Positions 26,786 to 32,453 of a DNA stretch of 32,453 bases are shown here, in pieces; the stretch's first letter is position 1; each line of letters opens with the position of its first letter. The notes under the pieces are model-generated. The model ran no database searches. It had not been told where the DNA came from and saw only the letters and a program-made list of their open reading frames with translations. Both the position numbers and the translations under genes were made by a program. The stretch is from NCBI GenBank assembly GCA_009379955.1, contig WHST01000073.1, forward strand, positions 1-32,453, in the 5' to 3' direction. This stretch comes from Streptosporangiales bacterium (GTDB lineage Bacteria; Actinomycetota; Actinomycetes; Streptosporangiales; WHST01).

Positions 26786-27411
26786 CAGCGCACCAGCCCT
26801 GCCGGCTCGGTGACCTGGCGCTCGGCGAGCGTCAGTCGCTCGACGTACTTCGCGATCACGTCGACCTCGACGTTGAGCGCCTCCCCCGGCTGCTTCGCGC
26901 CGAGCACGGTGCGGCGCAGCGTCTCGGGGATGAGCCCGACGGTGAAGGCGTCGGTGGTGATGTCGACGACGGTGAGGCTGACGCCGTCGAGCGCGATCGA
27001 GCCCTTGGCGGCGACGTAGCGCGCGAGATCGGGCGGGAGGGCGAACGTGACCGCCGTCCACTCGCTCTCCTCGCGGCGCGCGAGCACGGTGGTGGTGCCG
27101 TCGACGTGGCCCTGCACGATGTGCCCGCCGAGCCGCTGGTCGGCGCGCAGCGCGCGTTCGAGGTCGACGGGCCGTCCGGGCTCGAACCCGCCCACGGTGG
27201 AGCGCGCGAGCGTCTCGCCCATGACGTCGAACGTGCACTCGTCACCCGCCAGCTCGGTGACGGTCAGGCACACGCCGTCGACCGCGATCGAGTCGCCGGG
27301 CCGTGCGTCGGACGTGACCGTCGGGCCGTGGACGGTGAGGCGTGCGGAGCCACCGGGCAACCGGTCGAGCACGCGGACGTGCCCCAACTCCTCGACGATT
27401 CCGGTGAACAT
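26785..27411 (-). CDS. ribE: riboflavin synthase
   Basis: Dismutates two lumazine molecules to riboflavin and a ribityl-uracil. The 208 residues form two similar lumazine-binding halves. The first opens MFTGIVEELG and contains DGVCLTV; the second contains GHIVQGHVDG and the DGVSLTVVD block. The ATG at 27411 is fixed by the conserved MFTGIVE opening and by GAGGGAG upstream; an earlier ATG would add 8 residues. First gene of the operon, 80 nt after the FMN riboswitch. Confidence 0.96.
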   Translation of the reverse strand: MFTGIVEELGHVRVLDRLPGGSARLTVHGPTVTSDARPGDSIAVDGVCLTVTELAGDECTFDVMGETLARSTVGGFEPGRPVDLERALRADQRLGGHIVQGHVDGTTTVLARREESEWTAVTFALPPDLARYVAAKGSIALDGVSLTVVDITTDAFTVGLIPETLRRTVLGAKQPGEALNVEVDVIAKYVERLTLAERQVTEPAGLVR

Positions 27412-27441
27412 CCCGGTCTCCCTCAGCTCGGGCACACCGGG
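27412..27441 (-). promoter_or_regulatory. possible SD-masking hairpin before ribE
   Basis: CCCGGT (27436-27441) and ACCGGG (27412-27417) form a 6-bp stem that encloses the GAGGGAG Shine-Dalgarno and ends directly at the ribE ATG. It is a candidate expression platform by which the riboswitch could control translation. No terminator with a U-run is seen between the aptamer and ribE. Confidence 0.4.
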
Positions 27442-27491
27442 GTGCTGGACGTACGCTCGATCGGGCGGACGCCTCGACCGGGCGACGCCGC

Positions 27492-27614
27492 GCGCATCCT
27501 CCCATCCGGACTCTCACCGTCGGTCCCGGAATTTCACCGGATCAACCGGCCGATGGCTTCGGCCGGGTCGCGGACTGTTACCGCCGGTTCGGAATTTCAC
27601 CGACCCCGGAGCGC
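27492..27614 (-). promoter_or_regulatory. FMN riboswitch (RFN element)
   Basis: On the minus strand the RFN blocks appear in order: GGTGAAATTCC, ACCGGCGGTAAC, AGTCCGCGACC, a variable hairpin (CCGGCCGAAG...), a second GGTGAAATTCC, GACCGACGGTGAGAGTCCGG and GGATGGGAG. The closing stem pairs GCGCTCC (27608-27614) with GGATGCGC (27492-27499), with a bulge. FMN binding would reduce expression of the ribE-ribM-ribBA-ribH operon that follows. The aptamer appears complete. Confidence 0.96.
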
Positions 27615-27634
27615 ACATGTGTCGTGTCGCGGCC

Positions 27635-27640
27635 AGTCTA
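27635..27640 (-). promoter_or_regulatory. -10 element (TAGACT) before the FMN riboswitch
   Basis: TAGACT on the minus strand lies ~21 nt upstream of the riboswitch, with an inferred start near 27628. There is no clear -35. It fits a promoter of the rib operon and shares its hexamer with the candidate promoters of pheS and def. Confidence 0.45.
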
Positions 27641-27726
27641 GGCACGTCCCGACGCCGGTGGCGACACCCTGTCGCCCACGCCACACTCGCCGTGCCGACC
27701 GCAGCACGCCCCGTCGACGTACGGAC

Positions 27727-27742
27727 GACCTGGGTTCAGGTC
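27727..27742 (-). terminator. stem-loop at the end of the receiver-GGDEF gene
   Basis: GACCTG-AACC-CAGGTC on the minus strand is a 6-bp perfect stem that includes the stop codon of the receiver-GGDEF gene. No U-run follows. It may separate the def operon from the rib promoter; weak on its own. Confidence 0.35.
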
Positions 27743-28698
27743 TTGCGGCGGTCGACGCCGATGCTGGAACCGGTGCTGCGCTTGGCGAACGCGAGCATCT
27801 CGCGGGACACATCGGCCACCTGGTGGGGACCGGCGAAGGTGCGGTGCTCGTTGGTCGCGACGCCGGCCGACACGGTGACGAACGGGACGTCGTGGGCGTG
27901 GCCGCGACGGTCGACCACGCGCAGGGCGCCGCGGACCCGCTCGCCCTCGTCGTAGAGCTGCTCGGAGTCGGCCTCGAACATGTCGGCGATGTCGCGACAC
28001 GCAGGACGCGCCTGCTCGGCGGCGCAGATCAGCACGAAGTCGCCGCCGTCGACGTGCGCGACGAACGGCTGCTCGGACAGGTCGGCGGTCACCCGCCGAA
28101 GAGCCGCGGCCAGGACGAGAATCAGCTGGTCGCCGCGCCCGTAGCCGTAGACCTCGTTGAACGCGGCGAACCCGTCGAGGTCGAGGCGGCAGTACGCGAA
28201 CGTCTCGCCGCTCGACAGCCGCCTGGTCAGCTCCTCGCGCGCGAGGGCCGACCCCGGCAGGCCGGTCAGCGCTGCCATGGGACTGAGGTCGCCGCCGCGC
28301 CGGACGACCCACGCGAGCCTGGTGCGCAGCTCCCCCGGCGTCCACGGCCTGACGACGTAGTCGTCCGCGATCCCGCCGAACGGCAGCAGCTCCTCGGACG
28401 TCGGCAGAGCCGGCACGAGCACGAGCAGCGGCACCCGCGCGGTGCGGTGGTCGCCGCGCAGCTCGCGCAGCACCTGTCGCAGGTCGCCGCCCGAGCCGGC
28501 GAGGTCGACGACGGCGATCGCGGAGCGCTCGCGTGCCACGGCGCTCCGCAGCGCGTGGAGGTCCGTGACGCGGGAGACCCGGTACCCGTCGGGGGCGAGC
28601 TCGGCCGTCACCGCCGCCGCCGTCTCGTCGTCGACCACGTGGGCGACGCAGACCGGCGCGTCGCCGCGGCGATCATCGTCGCCGTGCCGGCGGGTCAT
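27736..28698 (-). CDS. receiver-GGDEF protein with altered GGDEF motif
   Basis: A 320-residue soluble protein. Residues ~15-133 resemble a response-regulator receiver: possible acceptor D65 in AVVDLAG and DDYVVRPW at 112-119, where the conserved receiver Lys is Arg117. Residues ~143-315 resemble a GGDEF domain: LTGLPGSAL (144-152), the metal-site block [11 protein letters not shown] (171-181), and DGGDF at 217-221 where active cyclases have GGDEF or GGDDF. These changes predict weak or no diguanylate cyclase activity, perhaps a c-di-GMP or GTP-sensing role. ATG overlaps the rpe stop as ATGA, so it is co-translated with rpe. The usual N-terminal part fits the start at 28698; an upstream start would add 59 Arg-rich residues that lie within rpe. 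Confidence 0.82.
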   Translation of the reverse strand: MTRRHGDDDRRGDAPVCVAHVVDDETAAAVTAELAPDGYRVSRVTDLHALRSAVARERSAIAVVDLAGSGGDLRQVLRELRGDHRTARVPLLVLVPALPTSEELLPFGGIADDYVVRPWTPGELRTRLAWVVRRGGDLSPMAALTGLPGSALAREELTRRLSSGETFAYCRLDLDGFAAFNEVYGYGRGDQLILVLAAALRRVTADLSEQPFVAHVDGGDFVLICAAEQARPACRDIADMFEADSEQLYDEGERVRGALRVVDRRGHAHDVPFVTVSAGVATNEHRTFAGPHQVADVSREMLAFAKRSTGSSIGVDRRKT

Positions 28699-29384
28699 GC
28701 GGTTCCGGGCCCGCCGGCGCCGAGCGCGGCCTCGGCGCGCGCCCGCAGGTCGCGGACGGCGGCCGCCGGGTCGTCCCTGCCGTAGACCGCGGATCCGGCG
28801 ACGAAGACGTCCGCACCGGCCTCGGCGCAGGCGCCGATGGTGTCGGCGTCGACACCGCCGTCGACCTGCACCCACACGTCGAGGCCGCGTTCGCGCACGA
28901 GCGACCGCGCGCGCCGGATCTTGGGGAGCACGAAGTCGAGGAAGCGCTGCCCGCCGAATCCCGGCTCGACGGTCATCAGCAGCAGCATGTCGATCTCACC
29001 GATCAGGTCGGCGTACGCCTCGACCGGCGTCGCCGGCTTCAGCCCGAGGCCGGCGCGGGCACCCAGGCGGCGGATCTCCCGCGCGGTGCGCACGGGCGCG
29101 CGTGCCGCCTCGGCGTGGAACGTCACGCTCCTCGCCCCGGCCTCGACGTACTGCGGCGCCCAGCGGTCGGGGTCCTCGATCATCAGGTGGCAGTCGAGCG
29201 GGATGCCGCTCACCTTCGCCAGCGCCTCCACGACGGGAACGCCCAGGGTCAGGTTCGGCACGAAGTGGCCGTCCATCACGTCGACGTGCAGCCAGTCCGC
29301 ATCGTGCGCGACCGCGGCCGACTCGTCGGCGAGCCGGGTGAAGTCGGCGGAGAGGATGCTCGGAGCCAGCTGGAGTGTCGTCAT
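28695..29384 (-). CDS. rpe: ribulose-phosphate 3-epimerase
   Basis: Pentose-phosphate enzyme interconverting ribulose-5-P and xylulose-5-P. TIM-barrel blocks: [48 protein letters not shown] and VDGGVD. Metal/catalytic residues in DVMDGH and DGGV are kept. Length 229. ATG overlaps the rsmB stop as ATGA. Ribulose-5-P is also the RibB substrate, so the gene is functionally linked to the flavin operon downstream. Confidence 0.96.
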   Translation of the reverse strand: MTTLQLAPSILSADFTRLADESAAVAHDADWLHVDVMDGHFVPNLTLGVPVVEALAKVSGIPLDCHLMIEDPDRWAPQYVEAGARSVTFHAEAARAPVRTAREIRRLGARAGLGLKPATPVEAYADLIGEIDMLLLMTVEPGFGGQRFLDFVLPKIRRARSLVRERGLDVWVQVDGGVDADTIGACAEAGADVFVAGSAVYGRDDPAAAVRDLRARAEAALGAGGPGTA

Positions 29385-30745
29385 GTGTCAGTTCTCCGCA
29401 GGAGGGCTACGAACATCGCGTCGGTGCCGTGCAGGTGTGGCCACAGCTGCACCCACGGCCCCGGGCCGAGGTCGCCGACCTCGGTGAGCAGTGACCTGAC
29501 GTCCACCGGCGCCGTGGACCGATTATCCCCTGTCACCCGCGCGACGAGCTCGCTGGTCTCGCTCAGCAGCGGCGAGCAGGTCGCGTACGCCACGACACCG
29601 CCGGGACGCACCGCCGCCAGTGCAGCGCGCAGCAGGCGTTCCTGCACGCCGGTCAGGGTGCGCACGTCGTCGGGATCGCGTCGCCAGCGCGCCTCGGGCC
29701 GCCGCCGCAGCGAGCCGAGCCCGCTGCACGGCGCGTCGACGAGGACACGGTCGAAGCTCGCGTCGCGCCAGGGCCCGGCGCCGGCGTCGGCGGTGACGGC
29801 CGTCGCGTTGGGCAGCGGCGCCAGCGCGCCCTGGACGAGCCGCGACCTGCGGTGCCGGCGTTCGGCGGCCACGAGTACCGCGCCCCGTCCGTTCGCGAGG
29901 GCCCCGAGCAGCGCGGCCTTGCCGCCGGGCCCCGCGCACGCGTCGAGCCAGACCTCACGGTCGCGACCGGCCAGGGGCGGCACCTCGGCGCGGGCGAGCG
30001 CCAGTGCCACGAGCTGGCTGCCCTCGTCCTGCACGCCGGCGCGCCCCTCCCGTACCGGGGCGAGATCGCCCGGGTCGCCGTGGACGGTGACGGCGTAGGG
30101 CGACAGGAGTCCGGGCACGCCGGGGATCTCCGCGGGCTCGCACAGCCCCGGACGGGCGCAGACGACGACGTCGGCGGGCTCGTTGTCCGCCCGGAGGAGG
30201 GCCTCGACGTCGCCGCCGTCGCCGAGGGCCTCGGCGAAGCCGCGGACGACCCACTCCGGGTGCGCGTGCGCGACCGCCAGGTGCCCGACCGGATCGGTGT
30301 CGCGCGGCGGCGCCACCTCGGCGACCCATCCGTCGTGGTCGCGCCGCGCCACCCGCCTGAGCACCGCGTTGACCAGGCTCGCCGGGCCGTGTCCGAGCAC
30401 CTTCCTGGCCAGCGCGACCGTCTCGCTGACGGCCGCGTGCGGCGGGATGCGGGTGCGCAGCAGCTGGTGCGCACCGAGCCGCAGCGCGTCGAGCACCGGC
30501 GGGTCGAGGGAGGACAGCGGGTCCTGCCGTCGCCCGCCGCGACGGGTGACGAGGGTGGCGAGGATCGCGTCGTACGTGCCGCGGTGCCGCAGGGTGCCGT
30601 ACGCCAGCTCGGTGGCCAGTGCGGCGTCGCGGCCGCGCAGGTGTGCCCGGGCGAGGATCTGCGGGAGCACGAGGTTGGCGTAGGCGTCGCGGCTCGACAC
30701 GGCACGCAGGGTGTCGTACGCCGCCAGCCTCGCGGGGTCACTCAT
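29381..30745 (-). CDS. rsmB: 16S rRNA (cytosine-967-C5)-methyltransferase
   Basis: SAM-dependent m5C methyltransferase (RsmB/Fmu). The 454 residues have an N-terminal NusB-like RNA-binding domain (~5-140) and a C-terminal Rossmann methyltransferase. The latter carries DACAGPGGK at 268-276 (SAM binding), DAPCSGLG at 337-344 (C340) and YATCS at 387-391 (C390). Two catalytic cysteines are thus present. ATG at 30745 overlaps the fmt stop as ATGA. The usual gene order def-fmt-rsmB-rpe supports the call. The 967 site is inferred from the family. Confidence 0.94.
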   Translation of the reverse strand: MSDPARLAAYDTLRAVSSRDAYANLVLPQILARAHLRGRDAALATELAYGTLRHRGTYDAILATLVTRRGGRRQDPLSSLDPPVLDALRLGAHQLLRTRIPPHAAVSETVALARKVLGHGPASLVNAVLRRVARRDHDGWVAEVAPPRDTDPVGHLAVAHAHPEWVVRGFAEALGDGGDVEALLRADNEPADVVVCARPGLCEPAEIPGVPGLLSPYAVTVHGDPGDLAPVREGRAGVQDEGSQLVALALARAEVPPLAGRDREVWLDACAGPGGKAALLGALANGRGAVLVAAERRHRRSRLVQGALAPLPNATAVTADAGAGPWRDASFDRVLVDAPCSGLGSLRRRPEARWRRDPDDVRTLTGVQERLLRAALAAVRPGGVVAYATCSPLLSETSELVARVTGDNRSTAPVDVRSLLTEVGDLGPGPWVQLWPHLHGTDAMFVALLRRTDT

Positions 30746-31671
30746 CGGCCCAGGACCGTGCCGTCGAGATCGCGGACGCCGCGCGCCCACGCGGACGCGG
30801 GCATCGCCTGCCGTCCCGGTGGTTGGACGTCGCCGAGCAGGACGGGCACCGTCGCCGTGCCGACCCGCACAGCGTCACCCTGCACGCGGACGGCACCGGG
30901 GTCGAGCGCGGGCTCGTCCTCGACGACGGTCACGGGGCCGAGCTTCAGCCGGCCGTCGCGGAAGGGCGTCCACGCGCCGGGCGCCGGCGTCATCGCGCGC
31001 ACGTGGCGGTCGACCGCGAGGGCGGGGGTCGCCCAGCGCACCTCGGCGTCGGCGACGGTCACCTTGGGCGCGTACGACACGCCGTCGCCTGGCTGCGGCA
31101 CCGCGCGGATCGTGCCGTCCTCGATGCCGTCGAGCACGGTGACCAGCAGCCTCGCGCCCTCGGTCGCCAGCCGGGCCAGCAGGTCACCCGCGGTGTCACC
31201 CGGACGTATCGCGTCGGTCACCGTGCCGTAGACGGGTCCGGCGTCGAGCTCCTCGACGAGACCGAACACCGTCGCGCCCGTCACGTCGTCGCCCGCTCGG
31301 ATCGCGTGCTGGACGGGGGCGGCGCCGCGCCACGCGGGCAGGACGGAGAAGTGCAGGTTGACCCACCCGTGGTCGGGGATCCGCAGCAGGTGACCAGGCA
31401 CGAGAGCGCCGTACGCGACGACGGGACAGCAGTCCGGCGCGAGATCGGTGAGCCGCTCGACGAAGTCGTCGTCGGTGACGCGCTCGGGACGCAGGACCTC
31501 GACACCCGCGGCCAGCGCCCGCTCGGCGACGGCGCTCGCGGCCATCCGCCGCCCACGCCCGGCGCGGCGGTCGGGCCGGGTCACCACCGCGGCGACGTCG
31601 TGCCGCGACGCGAGCAGGGCGTCGATGGCCGGGACGGCGGGAGTGGGGGTGCCGGCGAAGACCAGCCGCAT
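30742..31671 (-). CDS. fmt: methionyl-tRNA formyltransferase
   Basis: Formylates initiator Met-tRNA. The 309 residues have an N-terminal formyltransferase domain with [16 protein letters not shown], the catalytic block [17 protein letters not shown] (N, H) and [16 protein letters not shown] (catalytic Asp). A C-terminal tRNA-binding beta-barrel follows (~200-300). The ATG shares one base with the def stop (TGATG). Works with def: formyl is added here and removed by the next gene. Confidence 0.95.
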   Translation of the reverse strand: MRLVFAGTPTPAVPAIDALLASRHDVAAVVTRPDRRAGRGRRMAASAVAERALAAGVEVLRPERVTDDDFVERLTDLAPDCCPVVAYGALVPGHLLRIPDHGWVNLHFSVLPAWRGAAPVQHAIRAGDDVTGATVFGLVEELDAGPVYGTVTDAIRPGDTAGDLLARLATEGARLLVTVLDGIEDGTIRAVPQPGDGVSYAPKVTVADAEVRWATPALAVDRHVRAMTPAPGAWTPFRDGRLKLGPVTVVEDEPALDPGAVRVQGDAVRVGTATVPVLLGDVQPPGRQAMPASAWARGVRDLDGTVLGR

Positions 31672-32216
31672 CAGAACGCGCGACCGCGGGTGGCGTGCGG
31701 CGAGACCCGCACCTCGGGCACGGGGTCACCGGCCCACTCCGCCTCCCTGATCTCGCGCATCGCGAGCTTGCGCTGGGCCCGGTCGAGCCGGTCGATGAAC
31801 AGGATGCCGTCGAGGTGGTCGGTCTCGTGCTGCAGCGCGCGGGCGAGCAGCTCGCTCCCCCGGATCTCGACCGGCTCCCCGTACATGTTCTGCCCCTTGG
31901 CCACCACGTGCATCGACCGGGTGACGTCGTACGCGAGCCCGGGGAACGACAGGCAGCCCTCGTCGCCGTCCTGCTCCTCGTCGGAGAGCTCGAGGCGCGG
32001 GTTGATCAGGTGGTCGATCACGTCGTCGACGTTGTACGTGAACACCCGCAGCCCGATGCCGATCTGCGGCGCCGCGAGCCCGGCGCCGTTCGCCTCGAGC
32101 ATCGTGTCTCGGAGGTCGGTGACGACCTTGCGCAGCTCCTTGTCGAAGTCACGCACGGGCTCGGCCGGCGTACGCAGCACCGGGTCACCGAACAGCCGGA
32201 TGGGTTGGATGGCCAC
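31671..32216 (-). CDS. def: peptide deformylase
   Basis: Metal-dependent removal of the N-formyl group from new proteins. In the 181 residues, motif 1 is [10 protein letters not shown] (44-53), motif 2 is EGCLSFPG (86-93, metal ligand C88), and motif 3 is QHETDHLDG (129-137, ligands H130 and H134, catalytic E131). All three are intact. The GTG start at 32216 has GGAG 6 nt upstream. First gene of the def-fmt-rsmB-rpe-GGDEF unit, whose genes all overlap by 1-4 nt. Confidence 0.96.
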   Translation of the reverse strand: MAIQPIRLFGDPVLRTPAEPVRDFDKELRKVVTDLRDTMLEANGAGLAAPQIGIGLRVFTYNVDDVIDHLINPRLELSDEEQDGDEGCLSFPGLAYDVTRSMHVVAKGQNMYGEPVEIRGSELLARALQHETDHLDGILFIDRLDRAQRKLAMREIREAEWAGDPVPEVRVSPHATRGRAF

Positions 32217-32248
32217 GAGACACTCCAGGGGGACGGTCGGAAACCGAC

Positions 32249-32254
32249 AGTCTA
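32249..32254 (-). promoter_or_regulatory. -10 element (TAGACT) before def
   Basis: TAGACT on the minus strand gives an inferred start near 32242, about 26 nt before the def GTG. No good -35 at 17-18 nt; TCACCG lies 19 nt away. Confidence 0.4.
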
Positions 32255-32276
32255 CGAAGACCGGCCGGGACCCCGG

Positions 32277-32347
32277 TGACAGCCACGGCGCGCAGCGACC
32301 CCGCCAGGGTCTGCCCGTTGATCACGTTCATTCGAAAATGGCTGTCA
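32277..32347. repeat. 9-bp inverted repeat at the edge of the truncated gene
   Basis: TGACAGCCA (32277-32285) and TGGCTGTCA (32339-32347) are perfect inverted copies 53 bp apart. The second contains the stop codon of the truncated gene at the window edge. It may be an insertion-sequence end or a hairpin that ends its transcript. Nothing else is recognisable in 32255-32344. Confidence 0.35.
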
Positions 32348-32453
32348 GGTGGCTGCCTGGGTGAGGGTGACGGTGTAGCCGAGGGTGGTGAGTTGGTGGG
32401 TGAGTCGGGCTTTGCGGTGGGCGTGGTTGCCGGTGTGTCGGTTGGTGTGCCAG
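32345..32453 (-). CDS. C-terminal fragment, possibly of a transposase (cut by window edge)
   Basis: The minus strand from the window edge reads 35 codons in frame to TGA at 32345-32347. The peptide ends KARLTHQLTTLGYTVTLTQAAT, preceded by a His/Asn-rich stretch (WHTNRHTGNHAHR). The ending LGYTVTL plus a short tail resembles the C termini of insertion-sequence transposases that I recall, but the family cannot be named from this much. The codon use (ACC, CAC, CTC) is strongly GC-rich like the rest of the window. The 5' part lies outside the window. Confidence 0.5.
   Translation of the reverse strand, partial: WHTNRHTGNHAHRKARLTHQLTTLGYTVTLTQAAT

Overview
The window is high-GC DNA with long actinobacterial-type genes, GTG starts and many 1-8 nt stop/start overlaps. 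It opens inside a 16S rRNA gene whose sequence is actinobacterial. The order argCJBDFRGH, then mpg and tyrS, then rrn, and the ribE-ribM-ribBA-ribH cluster are also typical of Actinobacteria. I do not assign a genus. Almost everything lies on the minus strand. The plus-strand exceptions are a permease-like gene (11889-13604) and a kinase/epimerase pair (21824-23375).

Layout, left to right. 1-1255: 5' part of a 16S rRNA gene with its leader (boxB-like hairpin, boxA) and two promoters; the operon runs out of the window to the left. 1328-3302: tyrS and mpg. 3365-11755: arginine operon, transcribed argC-J-B-D-F-R-G-H, with tandem ARG boxes lying over the argC promoter. 11889-13604: a divergent 571-residue membrane protein that looks like a fused, eroded MalF+MalG permease. 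13601-20652: pheST, an orphan PAS histidine kinase, a SpoU-type RNA methyltransferase, then rplT, rpmI and infC (transcribed infC first), behind a structured infC leader. 20952-23375: an aquaporin, and a divergent P-loop kinase/aldose-epimerase pair. 23465-24337: hisG. 24382-27614: riboflavin operon ribE-ribM-ribBA-ribH behind an FMN riboswitch. 27736-32216: def-fmt-rsmB-rpe and a receiver-GGDEF-like protein, all overlapping. 32345-end: the C-terminal end of a gene that resembles a transposase.

How the genes work together. The arg genes make arginine from glutamate through acetylated intermediates with ArgJ recycling, and ArgR is encoded inside the operon it probably represses. The rib operon combines flavin synthesis with a probable riboflavin uptake protein (RibM) under one FMN switch; ribD is not in the window. 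The translation genes (tyrS, pheST, infC-rpmI-rplT, def-fmt, rsmB, a SpoU methyltransferase, rrn) make this a growth-related core region. The items most worth a second look are the fused permease, the alternative base-pairing in the infC leader together with the ATC start of infC, the altered GGDEF motif, and the nested palindrome at 23397-23448. Most of the window is conserved housekeeping sequence, and I see no defence, CRISPR or biosynthetic-cluster system in it.
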